64,000 nucleotides of DNA, taken from contig CACZMV010000004.1 in NCBI GenBank assembly GCA_902782305.1, forward strand, positions 1-64,000. The letters run 5' to 3'. Of the stretch, positions 7,590 to 17,600 are shown piece by piece. This DNA is from an uncultured Prevotellaceae bacterium (GTDB taxonomy: Bacteria > Bacteroidota > Bacteroidia > Bacteroidales > Bacteroidaceae). Made by a program: the position numbers and the translations under genes. Below the pieces are notes generated by a model. The model saw only the letters and a program-made list of their open reading frames with translations, was not told the origin of the DNA and searched no databases. Position 1 is the first letter of the stretch. Each line of letters starts with the position of its first letter.

Positions 7590-8780
7590 TTATTTTTTAA
7601 TGTTCACGATAGACTGATACAGCTTCTGTGCATTGTCAGCCAACAAACGATAGGTAGCAACAATCACGTTGTCTACATAATTCTCATTGATAATCTTGCA
7701 TTGAGCCTCCACTTTTTCGTTGCCAGCATAACCCTTCAGCGTTTCGGCCAATTCACCTAAGGCATCATCTAACTCGCCCAGTGCATCAATGGCAACCTTA
7801 CAAGAAGCATCACTATAGTAGAGGGCAAACGGAGCCTTCATAGCCTTAATCTTTGCAAGGGCATTATCTAACTTGCTGACTACGTTGTTAGCTTGGGTTG
7901 CCAATGTGGCGTTGCCTGCATTCTTACAAAAGTAGATGAGCGACTTCTCGTTGGGAGCAGTGGCATCCATCGAACCATAGAGCGCATTCTTGCAAGAAAC
8001 GATGTTGTCGTAGAAATCAATGATAGAGTTGTAGGCATAAGGCGACTCGATGTAAGAAGCGTCCTCACCTGTGTAAGGCAGACCAATCTTTGACTGCCCT
8101 ACCTCACCGATAATATCCTGACAGCCAGAAATAATTTCCAATGTAGCGTCGAGTGCTGTTTCCCAATCGCCAGTACCAGGATTCTTAAAGGCCTTGCCGA
8201 AGTTCTGGAAACCATCCAGTGCACCTTCCTGATTACCATCATCATCTATAGCCAAGTGGGTAGCCACATACTCTTTGGCAATCCTCTGACGCTCGGCGTT
8301 GCTCTCCTTAGAGTCCCATGCAGCCTCCAATGTAGCCGTAGCGTTGTAGAGATCCTTGGCTACTGCACAGATGTAGTTATACTCAAGATTGGTAATCTGA
8401 TCAATCTGGCGAGGCTGTCCCTGACGGAAGAGTACATACTCCAAACCGTGGTAACCCAAGATACCCGAGTTGGCAGTCTTGATGAAGTTATCAAGGTTTG
8501 ACATTGCCTTTTCATCACGAAGTACATCAGCCAGGTCGTTTGCAGCTACTGGCCATGTGTCGGTGTGTGGGTCGATAGAATAGACATCGGCAGCACCAAA
8601 GAGGAACGCCTCAGTATTTTCCCAATTGGCTCGGGCTACCGTCCAATTAGCACAAGCCTGGTCGAGGGCTGCCTGAGTACCATTAACTACTGTGTTGTTT
8701 GCATCGTCATCGCTTGAACAGGAAGCAAAGCCGGTGGAAAGTACGGCAGCCAATGCTGCCATTTTCATAAGATTCTTCAT
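7590..8780 (-). CDS. Imelysin-family lipoprotein
   Basis: This 396-residue lipoprotein has the signal MKNLMKMAALAAVLSTGFASC with the lipobox cysteine at residue 21. The imelysin (M75-like) signature GxHxxE appears as GYHGLEYVLF. The protein is helix-rich with a repeat of two similar helical halves (ALDQACANWTVARANWE and later ALAKIKAMKAPF), as in IrpA/EfeM-type proteins. Such proteins are tied to iron uptake; they bind metal or siderophore rather than act as proven peptidases. It lies between the porin gene and the di-haem oxidoreductase in one operon. Confidence 0.88.
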   Translation of the reverse strand: MKNLMKMAALAAVLSTGFASCSSDDDANNTVVNGTQAALDQACANWTVARANWENTEAFLFGAADVYSIDPHTDTWPVAANDLADVLRDEKAMSNLDNFIKTANSGILGYHGLEYVLFRQGQPRQIDQITNLEYNYICAVAKDLYNATATLEAAWDSKESNAERQRIAKEYVATHLAIDDDGNQEGALDGFQNFGKAFKNPGTGDWETALDATLEIISGCQDIIGEVGQSKIGLPYTGEDASYIESPYAYNSIIDFYDNIVSCKNALYGSMDATAPNEKSLIYFCKNAGNATLATQANNVVSKLDNALAKIKAMKAPFALYYSDASCKVAIDALGELDDALGELAETLKGYAGNEKVEAQCKIINENYVDNVIVATYRLLADNAQKLYQSIVNIKK

Positions 8781-8790
8781 TGCTATATAA

Positions 8791-8824
8791 TTTATTAATT
8801 ATGAATTATGCATTATGAATTATA
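8791..8824. repeat. AATTATGAATTATGCATTATGAATTAT intergenic repeat
   Basis: A near-palindromic AT-rich repeat lies between the imelysin and porin genes, made of ATGAATTAT/ATAATTCAT units around a central ATGCAT. It could modulate read-through between the two genes or merely be a dispersed repeat. Confidence 0.55.
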
Positions 8825-10148
8825 GGAACCAGCCCGTATACGTGATACCCAGACTGATACTTGGTTCATTGTTATAGGGCTGTTTATACAGCGGACTGTC
8901 TGAAGTTAAGCCATTGTTATCCGGCTTTTCGAAGAAGCGATAGGCATACTCACCCTTGATGGTAATCTGCTTGATAGGCGAGTAGTTCACACCAAAGGCA
9001 TAGCGATATCTCTTCGTGTACTTATACATCGATGCATAGGTGCCTGATGCCATCGTATTGTAGTGCTCAAAGCGTCCGAAGATATAGAGCTTCTGATTCT
9101 CTACTGCAGGTATCTGCGAAAAGATATTGTAACCAGCCTCGATACCGTATGCCAGCGCATTACTACCAATGTTGGTATAGTGGTGCGGATTTCCATCCTG
9201 GTATTTATGATGTGTCCAGTTAGCTTGGTTGTAGGCAGAAATCTCGTCGGCGTTGTCCAGATGTGCATAATCGATGTTGCCTCGTACTATCCAGTTCCAA
9301 CGGTTTAGCGTAAAGTCGAGTGCCACAATGCCCAGTGCTCCTGTCACATCATCGTATTTCTCACCAGGAGTACGCAGGGTATTACGGAAAGTATAACCAT
9401 AATAGCCACTCAGACCAATGCGCAGTCCCGGCACGCTGTAGTTATCTACACGTGCAGCTGCCGCATAGTTGTTGGCCACTTTAAACTCGTAGGGACTGGT
9501 AGAACCGTAGTGAGCAAAATCTTCAGCGGTAAAACTCTCTGAGTTCAGACCTGATAGGAATTGGGCCTCATAGCGCCAGTTCTTCAGCCTGCCCCATACG
9601 GAGAGTCCCACCTGATGCCAAGTATTAGGCATGATAGTAGCCTCGCCCTCAGGACGATAGACCCCAAAGAACTGGTTGGGTTCATGACGGGCATTAGAGT
9701 AACCTACGGGTACGATGATTTCTCCTGCTTTGATGTTCAGTTTACCATCCAGCAACTCCTTGTTTATCCAGAACTGCTCAATGTTTACCTCACCACCCTT
9801 CTCTACCTCAGCCTCGTATTCGCCAGCCTCCTCGGCCTCTATCTCTACAGCTGTTCCTGCACCTCCGTGCTCAAATTCAATCTCAGAGCCCAATGTCCAT
9901 CCTTTACCGAAATCATAACCTATATTCAGACAGATGTGGGGCAAGTCGAAGCGTCCGTGACTCTTGTCGTTGCTATACAACTCTGGCTTTTTGTAGCGAT
10001 TAAAACTCTGACTATAAAAATTTCGTGTCATCACAGCCTCGCCGTAACCACCAATATGCAGGCGTGATAAGGAGTCTTTTTCCTGAGCCGTCGCGAAAAG
10101 ACTCGATAGGGCGAGTGCTGCTGTAAGTATTGTTGCTTTCATTCCCAT
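8820..10148 (-). CDS. Outer-membrane porin (phosphate-selective porin O/P-like)
   Basis: This protein of about 442 residues has a signal peptide (TILTAALALSSLFATAQ) and a beta-barrel pattern of alternating aromatic and polar strands ending in the aromatic SLGITYTGWFL. A glutamate-rich loop (near residue 120, EIEAEEAGEYEAEVEKG) is unusual and could bind metal cations. I chose the ATG at 10148 (or 10142) because a -7 box lies at 10168-10175, which rules out the in-frame ATG at 10244. It is the first gene of the operon with imelysin, the di-haem oxidoreductase and CcsA, so a role in iron or metal passage is plausible though not shown. Confidence 0.8.
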   Translation of the reverse strand: MGMKATILTAALALSSLFATAQEKDSLSRLHIGGYGEAVMTRNFYSQSFNRYKKPELYSNDKSHGRFDLPHICLNIGYDFGKGWTLGSEIEFEHGGAGTAVEIEAEEAGEYEAEVEKGGEVNIEQFWINKELLDGKLNIKAGEIIVPVGYSNARHEPNQFFGVYRPEGEATIMPNTWHQVGLSVWGRLKNWRYEAQFLSGLNSESFTAEDFAHYGSTSPYEFKVANNYAAAARVDNYSVPGLRIGLSGYYGYTFRNTLRTPGEKYDDVTGALGIVALDFTLNRWNWIVRGNIDYAHLDNADEISAYNQANWTHHKYQDGNPHHYTNIGSNALAYGIEAGYNIFSQIPAVENQKLYIFGRFEHYNTMASGTYASMYKYTKRYRYAFGVNYSPIKQITIKGEYAYRFFEKPDNNGLTSDSPLYKQPYNNEPSISLGITYTGWFL

Positions 10149-10167
10149 ATAGTGTTTAAATCGGCTG

Positions 10168-10175
10168 CAAAAGTA
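10168..10175 (-). promoter_or_regulatory. -7 box of the porin-imelysin-DHOR-ccsA operon
   Basis: The minus strand reads TACTTTTG, a TAnnTTTG match, 19 bp before the ATG at 10148. It supports that start and marks the operon promoter. Confidence 0.65.
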
Positions 10176-10298
10176 GTGGGTTTTTAGTGGCAACGCAATA
10201 CCTAAAATTAGTGAAATGGCCAATTTTCGCCGTTTACCCGTCACTTTTCACTTCATAAATACCTAATTATGATTATTGTTCATATCGAAAATAATGTC

Positions 10299-10306
10299 TA
10301 CCTTTG
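10299..10306 (+). promoter_or_regulatory. -7 box of the hemerythrin-LuxR regulator
   Basis: The plus strand reads TACCTTTG, 30 bp before the ATG at 10337. It is about 124 bp from the divergent operon -7 box, so the two promoters share one intergenic region. Confidence 0.65.
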
Positions 10307-10336
10307 CACCCAGTAATCAATAATAGGTAAAAGCAG

Positions 10337-11299
10337 ATGAAAAATCAGAAGATGTATGAAGCGGACGACAAGATGATTTCGCTGATTCGCGATAATTACG
10401 ACTTGTTGCAGATGCTGGGTAGTTTTGGTATCAGCCTTGGTTTTGGTGATAAGACGGTGAAGGAAATCTGTGAGAATAACAATGTAGACACCTACACTTT
10501 CCTGGCTGTGGTCAATTTCACCATCAACGGCTATGGCGACTTCGGTGCTGATGATAAGTTATCCGTTCCTACGTTGCTGCGCTATCTGGAGGCCTGCCAT
10601 GCTTACTTCCTTGATTTTCAGTTGCCCTACATCCGTCGTGAGTTACAAGAATCACTTGACGAACGTGAATCGCTCGCCAAACTGATTCTTCGCTTCTATG
10701 ATGAATATGCCCATGAGATACGTCGCCACATGAAATATGAACAGAAAACGCTGTTCCCCTACGTGGAGTCACTCATAGAAGGCCAGCCTATCAATAATTA
10801 TAATGTGGACACCTTCTCGAAACACCATAGTGCAACCGATAATAAACTACGTGAGTTGAAACTGCTCATTATCAAGTATCTGCCTTTGGACGGATTGCAC
10901 AACAACCAACTTACTGCCACGCTCCACGACATATACGAGAACGAGGCATGGCTTCGTCAGCATGCGATGGTCGAGGACGACATCTTCGTTCCAGCCATCC
11001 GTCGTCTGGAACAACTGAACAAACAGAGTGATGTGGCACGCAATATCTCCGATATGGTGTTTAAGGCTGGAACAGGTCAGGATCCCGATGCACTGAGCGA
11101 CCGAGAGAAAGACGTTATCATTTCATTGGTACAGGGCATGTCAAACAAGGAGATAGCCGACCACCTCTTTATTTCTGTGAACACCGTTATCACCCATCGT
11201 CGAAACATTGCACGAAAACTGCAGATCCACTCTCCTGCAGGACTCACCATTTACGCTATCGTCAATGGCCTCGTTGATATTTCAAGTGTGAAACTCTAA
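10337..11299 (+). CDS. Hemerythrin-domain LuxR-family transcription regulator
   Basis: This 320-residue protein has three parts. Residues ~10-60 resemble the N-terminal DUF542-like region of ScdA/RIC proteins. Residues ~110-240 form a hemerythrin-type helical bundle with metal-ligand candidates: AHEIRRHMKYE, FSKHH and RQHAMVEDD (two HxxxE motifs). Residues ~250-305 are a LuxR helix-turn-helix (LSDREKDVIISLVQGMSNKEIADHLF). Hemerythrin domains carry a di-iron site that senses oxygen, nitric oxide or iron. The gene is divergent from the haem/iron operon, so it is a good candidate regulator of that operon and of itself. Its stop overlaps the pectate lyase stop by 4 bp. Confidence 0.85.
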   Translation: MKNQKMYEADDKMISLIRDNYDLLQMLGSFGISLGFGDKTVKEICENNNVDTYTFLAVVNFTINGYGDFGADDKLSVPTLLRYLEACHAYFLDFQLPYIRRELQESLDERESLAKLILRFYDEYAHEIRRHMKYEQKTLFPYVESLIEGQPINNYNVDTFSKHHSATDNKLRELKLLIIKYLPLDGLHNNQLTATLHDIYENEAWLRQHAMVEDDIFVPAIRRLEQLNKQSDVARNISDMVFKAGTGQDPDALSDREKDVIISLVQGMSNKEIADHLFISVNTVITHRRNIARKLQIHSPAGLTIYAIVNGLVDISSVKL

Positions 11300-12603
11300 A
11301 AAGTTGGAACAGACTCTACCAGCCCATTCATGTAGATTTCCAAGTTGGTATATGTCTTGTCTAACGAATACTGAGTAGCATCAGTAGCGTCGTTGGGATT
11401 CAGGCCATGCTTGCGCTCCCATTTATCGGGCATACCGTCTTTGTCTGTATCTTTGGACGCCTTCTTGTCTTTTAATACAGGCCATCCACCTGCCTGCTCT
11501 GGGGTATCAATGATTCCTTTGTTGCCAAACCAGGCTTCGCCTTTCTCCACCTGCTCTATGACGCTACGGTCATAGGAATCACGTTTGTGTGAACAGCCTA
11601 CGTTTCTCAAAACCAACTGATAAGCTTCTTCGGGACGCTGTTCCTGAATGGGTATGAATGAATATGGTTGGTCTACTTTGCACGACAAGGGAGCATGTTT
11701 ACCTCCTACCCCGCTCCAGTTGTCCTTCGTTACAGCCTCATCGCCTTCCATCACATTACCACTTACATAGTAACGACCCGTTCCGTCGTCAGCCACATCC
11801 AAGAATCTATGATGTTCTGAAGCAGGACCAGGTTTATAGTAGTTGCCCACCATGTTAATCTCACCATGACGGCCACCACCGTAGGCCGACTTAAAGCCCC
11901 AGTTATAGACCACGTTGTTACGCATATCCACCTGCTTGGTTCCTTCTACCGATGAGAAACGTGGATTACGGCTGCTATGATTGGCTAACAGATTATGATG
12001 GAACGTGGCACCATAGCCACCCCAGATGCCACCAAAACCGTGAGCACCCTTGGTATGACGAGAATGTGCCAGCGAGTGACTGACCAGACACCATTGCACC
12101 GTCAGGTTCTTCGTCTTATAGATAGAAAGACACTCATCAATGGAATAGCTGACCGACAAGTGGTCAAGGATCACATCATGCTGCCCATAGCGTCCACCAC
12201 TGACAGCATCATTGTCATGCTGGAACTTATCTCCCAAACGCACGCGTATATACCTTATTATTATATGGCTGCCATTAACCACCAAGGGTTGGTCTTTCAG
12301 ACAGATGCCATCACCTGGGGCAGTCTGTCCCGCAATGGTGATACTGTCGTTATTGACTCTCAAAGGAGTATTCAACTCGATAGTACCACTCACCGCAAAC
12401 ACAACGGTTCTGGAACCCTTCTGTTCTACGGCTTCGCGCAAACTACCAGGACCACTATCGTTCAGGTTGGTCACGATAATGGTTCTTCCACCTCGTCCAC
12501 CTACAGCATGTTTTCCAAAGCCCTCTGCTCCAGGGAAGGCTAACGGCTGGGCAACAGCAAAAGCACTGAGCCACATTGTCAAGCAAAAAAGAAATCGTCT
12601 CAT
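11296..12603 (-). CDS. Pectate lyase, polysaccharide lyase family 1
   Basis: This 435-residue secreted enzyme has the signal MRRFLFCLTMWLSAFAVAQ. It has the PL1 parallel beta-helix start (FPGAEGFGKHAVGGRGG, then VTNLNDSGPGSLREAV), the calcium-site region VILDHLSVSYSIDE and the NPRFSSVEG catalytic-arginine region. The C-terminus has a DTDKDGMPDKWE calcium-binding repeat. It should cleave polygalacturonate by beta-elimination. It is the third gene of the SusC-SusD-lyase locus, 52 bp after susD, and converges with the LuxR gene. Confidence 0.9.
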   Translation of the reverse strand: MRRFLFCLTMWLSAFAVAQPLAFPGAEGFGKHAVGGRGGRTIIVTNLNDSGPGSLREAVEQKGSRTVVFAVSGTIELNTPLRVNNDSITIAGQTAPGDGICLKDQPLVVNGSHIIIRYIRVRLGDKFQHDNDAVSGGRYGQHDVILDHLSVSYSIDECLSIYKTKNLTVQWCLVSHSLAHSRHTKGAHGFGGIWGGYGATFHHNLLANHSSRNPRFSSVEGTKQVDMRNNVVYNWGFKSAYGGGRHGEINMVGNYYKPGPASEHHRFLDVADDGTGRYYVSGNVMEGDEAVTKDNWSGVGGKHAPLSCKVDQPYSFIPIQEQRPEEAYQLVLRNVGCSHKRDSYDRSVIEQVEKGEAWFGNKGIIDTPEQAGGWPVLKDKKASKDTDKDGMPDKWERKHGLNPNDATDATQYSLDKTYTNLEIYMNGLVESVPTF

Positions 12604-12655
12604 AAGCTTAGTTTCTTATAAGACGATTTCTTCAGTGTTTAGTAATCAGTCAACA

Positions 12656-14671
12656 TTAATAGCAGGGATGCTGCTGACCAGCCAGTCCTGGATTAACATC
12701 GATGATATTAGTAGTATTGAATGGCAGAATCTCTACCATGTTTTTCTTCAATCCATAGAAGATACCAGATGTACCAGTAATCCATGCATTGTTAGCAGCA
12801 ACGGTAGTGCTACCTTCCTTCACTTCCTTCACGCTCAGATTGCCTTTCTGCTTCAAGCTGTTGATACTCCACATGTTCAGAATGTTGTACTGAACAGTCT
12901 TGGTGGTAACACCAGCAGGTACGTCAGCAGCTGAGAAATAGACTTTGCCGTCGCTACCCTCCAACAAATCTTTCTTCAGGATTCCCTTTGAACCATTGTT
13001 CAAGGTATGCAGGGTCAGCAGCTCTGCTTCTGAAAGACCCAACTTGGCCACATCAGCCTCGGTTGCACTCTGGTAAGGCAGAGCGATATTAGGATCCTGC
13101 AAACCAGGAATCTGGTCGAGCTTGTAAACACGATACTGGGGAACGTTAGCATACTTGCCCTCATGGTTGCAGAGTTGTACAAGCTTGTTCTTCTCAGCCA
13201 TCAGGTGTTCATAGAGGATACCCCAGCGAGTGAGGTCGCTCTTGCGGAAGCCCTCGAAACACAGCTCCAGTTTGCGCTCCTGAATAATGAAGTCCTTAAA
13301 TGCCTGATAGCTTGTGGGGATGTCGCCCACCTTGCTGGCATCGTTCTTGAAGGCACGCAGACGAACCTGCTTCACAGCATTCACAGCTTCAGCATTGGCA
13401 CCGTTGTTCAACTCATTCAGAGCCTCAGCATACATCAGCAGCACATCAGAATAGCGCAGCAAGGGCCAGTTGATGTCACGTCTGGAGTCGCTGGAGCCAC
13501 GCTCCTTCTTCCAGTTGCAGCGATACTTACCAACACCCATACCGGCAAAGGTTTCCATCCGATAAGTTGAACCTTTCTCCTTATTGACACCCACGATACC
13601 ATAATTACAAAGAGACACGTCACGACGCTGGTCACCCTCCTCGAACTCGAAGTAGAAGGTAGGCATAGCCATCATCTGGGCAGCAATCTTTCCTACTTCA
13701 TAGCTGGTACCACTGGCAGGAATACCATTGGTATAGCCTGTACGAACGTCAGCAGCATTGGTTCCATGCATACCAAACTCGAACATGGTCTCGTTGTTAT
13801 ACTGCTCCAAAGCCAAGTCGCGGAACAACTGGTCATAGTTAGCCAACAGCGTGTTCTCGCCCTTTGTGATAACAGCTTTGCAGGCATCAGCGGCAATCTG
13901 ATATAACTCCTTGATACGAGCCTGATCGTCACGCTGTGCAATGCGACAAGTGCTGGCTTGATAAGGAACAGTGTTCAGATCCCAGCGCAAAGAATAACCT
14001 GCAGCATACAAAGCCACACGGGCCAAGATGCCATAAGCGGCATTTTTAGTGAAACGCTCAGGAGTGGCTACCATACCGGCACTCTTCCAAGGCAAAAGTT
14101 TAACAGCCTCTTGTAAATCGGTCACACACTGATCCCAGATAATATCACGACTGGTACGTGAAGAAGAGAATGTAGAAGTCTTGCTAGTAGGAAGTGTGGT
14201 AAAAGGCACATCACCATAGAAACGTACCAGATTCCAGTAAGCGTAAGCACGGATGGCCAGTGCCTCGCCCAGCAACATGTCGCGCTTGGCAGCATCACCG
14301 TCGCCTACAGCCATACCAGGCAGAGCGTCAATACAAACGTTAGCATATTCAATGGCCTTATACATATTTGTATAGGTACCACTCAACATACTGGAAGTAG
14401 CAGTATAGTCATAGTTTGACACATTGTACTTAGAGTTGCTTTCTGTAGAGGCACACTCGTCAGTTCCTTCCAGCAACTGATAGCCCAGTTCCTGAGTATG
14501 CAGCCAAGCATAGCAGCCCATCACCGTCATCTCAGCACGGCTGATGTTATCAAAGGCACTTTGGTTGTCCATCTTTGACTCTGATGGCAACTCCAGCCAG
14601 TCCTCACATGAGGTAAGACCCATCAGAAGAGCAGGGATTGCCAGGAATTTTATAATTTTATTCATAGTCAT
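12656..14671 (-). CDS. SusD/RagB-family glycan-binding lipoprotein
   Basis: This 671-residue lipoprotein has the lipobox LTSC near residue 22. It has the SusD N-terminal pattern (DNQSAFDNISRAEMTVMGCYAW), the LLGEALAIRAYAYWNLVRFYGDVP tetratricopeptide-like region and the late block WPLLRYSDVLLMYAEALNE, with LCFEGFRKSDLTRW after it. SusD proteins form the lid of the SusC channel and bind the target glycan at the cell surface. It sits 16 bp after susC. With PL1 next to it, pectin or a galacturonan is the probable ligand. An ATG two codons in (14665) is equally plausible. Confidence 0.93.
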   Translation of the reverse strand: MTMNKIIKFLAIPALLMGLTSCEDWLELPSESKMDNQSAFDNISRAEMTVMGCYAWLHTQELGYQLLEGTDECASTESNSKYNVSNYDYTATSSMLSGTYTNMYKAIEYANVCIDALPGMAVGDGDAAKRDMLLGEALAIRAYAYWNLVRFYGDVPFTTLPTSKTSTFSSSRTSRDIIWDQCVTDLQEAVKLLPWKSAGMVATPERFTKNAAYGILARVALYAAGYSLRWDLNTVPYQASTCRIAQRDDQARIKELYQIAADACKAVITKGENTLLANYDQLFRDLALEQYNNETMFEFGMHGTNAADVRTGYTNGIPASGTSYEVGKIAAQMMAMPTFYFEFEEGDQRRDVSLCNYGIVGVNKEKGSTYRMETFAGMGVGKYRCNWKKERGSSDSRRDINWPLLRYSDVLLMYAEALNELNNGANAEAVNAVKQVRLRAFKNDASKVGDIPTSYQAFKDFIIQERKLELCFEGFRKSDLTRWGILYEHLMAEKNKLVQLCNHEGKYANVPQYRVYKLDQIPGLQDPNIALPYQSATEADVAKLGLSEAELLTLHTLNNGSKGILKKDLLEGSDGKVYFSAADVPAGVTTKTVQYNILNMWSINSLKQKGNLSVKEVKEGSTTVAANNAWITGTSGIFYGLKKNMVEILPFNTTNIIDVNPGLAGQQHPCY

Positions 14672-14687
14672 AATGCATTTTGATTGG

Positions 14688-17600
14688 TTAGAATGTTAAG
14701 TTAACACCAAGAACCCAGCTCTTTGCACGGGGGTAAGACGAATTGTCGATACCAGGAGTAAGTGCACTGGCAGTAGCAGAAACCTCAGGATCATAACCTG
14801 AATACTTGGTGATAGTCCACATGTTGTTCAGCGTGCAGTAAACACGGGCACGGCTGCAATGGAACTTCTGGGTCAGCGTCTTAGGCAGGGTGTAACCCAA
14901 CGTGATGGTGCTGAAGCGTAGGTAAGAACCATTCTCAATATAGTAGCTGCTATGATCAGAGATAGCAGTCTTATTGTTCTGAGAGATGTTCCAGATCATG
15001 TCGCCATGCTGTCCAGGATTCAGGGCTGCCAGACGCGTAAGGTCTGTAGACTCCTTACCTGTTGCAGGATCGATGAGGACGAAGCGGTTGTTCATATCGC
15101 TAACGGTGTTCTCGTTAGCCAGATACGGACCAATGAAGCGCTGGGTACTCATGTTGAACACGTCGCCACCTACGGAGAAGTTCACGAATACAGACAGGTC
15201 GAAGCCCTTATAATTAAAGGTATTGTTCCAACCTCCGATGAAGTCGGGCTGTGCATTACCAATCACAGTACGGTCGTTGGTACTCCATACGGGATGACCA
15301 TCAGCATCATACTCGATATCCAATGTACCGTCTTCCTTCTGGATGTGAGGCTGTGGCTTGTACTTAGCATCACCAGGTTTCACAGAATTACGGTTGAAAC
15401 CTTTCAGTGAGGGAACATCATCCTTCAGGGTATAGGTTCCGTCAGCATTCTGGATGAAGTCGTCAGTGGTGTAGATACCATCGTAAACCAAACCATAGAA
15501 CTGTCCGAGAGGCTGTCCCTTCTCAATCTTGAAGCCCATGCGGCTCTCATAGTCCTGAATAAAGGACTCGTTGTCGGCGTTACCATAGATGTCTTCTACC
15601 TTCGAACGGTTGAAGGCGATGTTGAAGTCTGAGCTCCATGTGAAGTCCTTGGTACGAACTGGGATAGCGTTAATCACGATTTCAACACCACGGTTGCGAA
15701 TAGCACCAATGTTCTGAATCTGTGTAGTGTAACCCGTTGAAGAAGGAATCTTGTTACTGATCAGCAGGTTAGACGACTTATTATTATACCAGTCGATGCT
15801 GGCGTTCAAACGACTGCCCAGGATTGAGAAGTCCAAACCGATGTTGGTTGTCGTGGTCTTCTCCCATTTCAGGTCGGCATTACCCAATGTAGTTCCAGGA
15901 ATCAGTGTGATGTAATCCTGACCATTGTATCCATAGTGGCCAGAACCATAGTCGGTAGCATACATATTGTTGGCAATGTTGTTGTTACCAGAGGTACCGA
16001 AACCTATGCGCAGCTTCAGGTTGTCAACGAAGTCAACGTTCTTCATGAAAGCCTCCTCAGAGATACGCCAAGCGGCAGAAGCTGAGGGGAACCAACCCCA
16101 CTGGTTGCCACGAGCAAACTTAGAGCTACCATCGGCACGCAGAGTACCAGTGAACAAGTAGCGGTCTTTATAGTTGTAAGTCAAACGTCCGAAGACTGAT
16201 ACCAAACGAACACGGCTGGAACCAGACTTATGCTCATAGTCCTGACCCATCGATACGTCGCTCAGACCAAAGTTTCCATCAGAGAACTTATAATAGGTAT
16301 TGTTCATATTGGTATTCTCCTGTTGCCAAGTCTCCTGACCGAGCAGTACGCCGAAGCGGTGGTCCTTCTGAATGTCGAAGTTATAGCTGAGGGTATTAGT
16401 CCACTGCCATGAGGATTTCTCTGAGTTGTTACGATAACCATAGCCGTAAGGACTCTGATAGGTAGCCTGAGCGGTACGAGTAGCACCATTGTCCCAATAG
16501 TCCTGACGAATCTGCTGCCACATATAGCTGCCCGATGTACGGAAGGTCAGGTCTTTCAGAATGTCGATTTCCAAACCTGCATTAACGGTAACTAAGCGAT
16601 TGAACTTTGTATTATCAATAGAATTGTTGTTGATAATGGGGTTGTTGGCATCATAGTTGTCGCCACCATACATGGTAGAGAAAAGATCTGCCAGGTCTGT
16701 ACCCAGCAATTGTTCGTTAGTCCAACGAACACCACCGGTAACAGGCTGCAGGATAGTCTGCTTCAGCGTACCACCCAGTGAACCACCACCGTCTACGGTT
16801 GTCTTCTGCAGACTGGTAGCGAAGTCGAAGCGTACACCCTTCCACAATTCGTGATTCAACTTCAAACGGATAGAGTTCTTCTCATAATCGTGCTTTTTCA
16901 TGATACCATTCTCACCCGTGTAGTTGTAGCTCAACAGATATCTGGTCTTTTCCGTACCACCACTGATGTTGACGTTATGGTTCTGGGTGATACCGGTCTT
17001 GCCGAACACCTCGTCCTGCCAATCGATACCGGCACGATTGCCATAAGTCTGCGAAATATAATCGCTGACACCTGTATAGAACGTTGGCGAGTTGATATCA
17101 CCACCAAAAATGCTGGCCCATTTGTCGTCATTGCCACGCAGGGTCTGGAACTCATACTGATAGCGTACATAGTCCTCAACGCCTAGCAGGTCGAGCTTCT
17201 TGCCTAAGTAATTGAAGCTGACGAAGCCGTTATAAGAAACCTCTGTCTTGCCTTGATGACCCGACTTGGTGGTAATCAGTACAACACCGTTAGAACCACG
17301 GGCACCATAGATAGCCGTTGCAGAGGCATCCTTCATCACATCGATGGTCTCGATGTCGTTGATGTCAACCTGTTGCAAGGCATTCTCCATCTGGAAACCG
17401 TCCACGATGTAAAGAGGCTCGGTGCCCTGGGTGATTGACGTACCACCACGAACAACGATGTTGATGTCTGCACCAGGAGCACCGCTCTGCTGAATTACCT
17501 GTACACCAGCAGCCTTACCGGTCAAAGCCTGAGCAGCTGTGGTAACGGGCGCCATGGCCAGTTCCTTACCACCCACTGACACTGACGAACCCGTCAAGTC

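Noticed and set aside
10149..10244. Longer start of the porin at 10244.
   Set aside because: It lies upstream of the -7 box at 10168-10175 and would place a basic segment before the signal peptide.
12212..12934. 240-residue plus-strand frame across the PL1-SusD junction.
   Set aside because: It is antisense to two genes with clear families; its sequence shows no domain.
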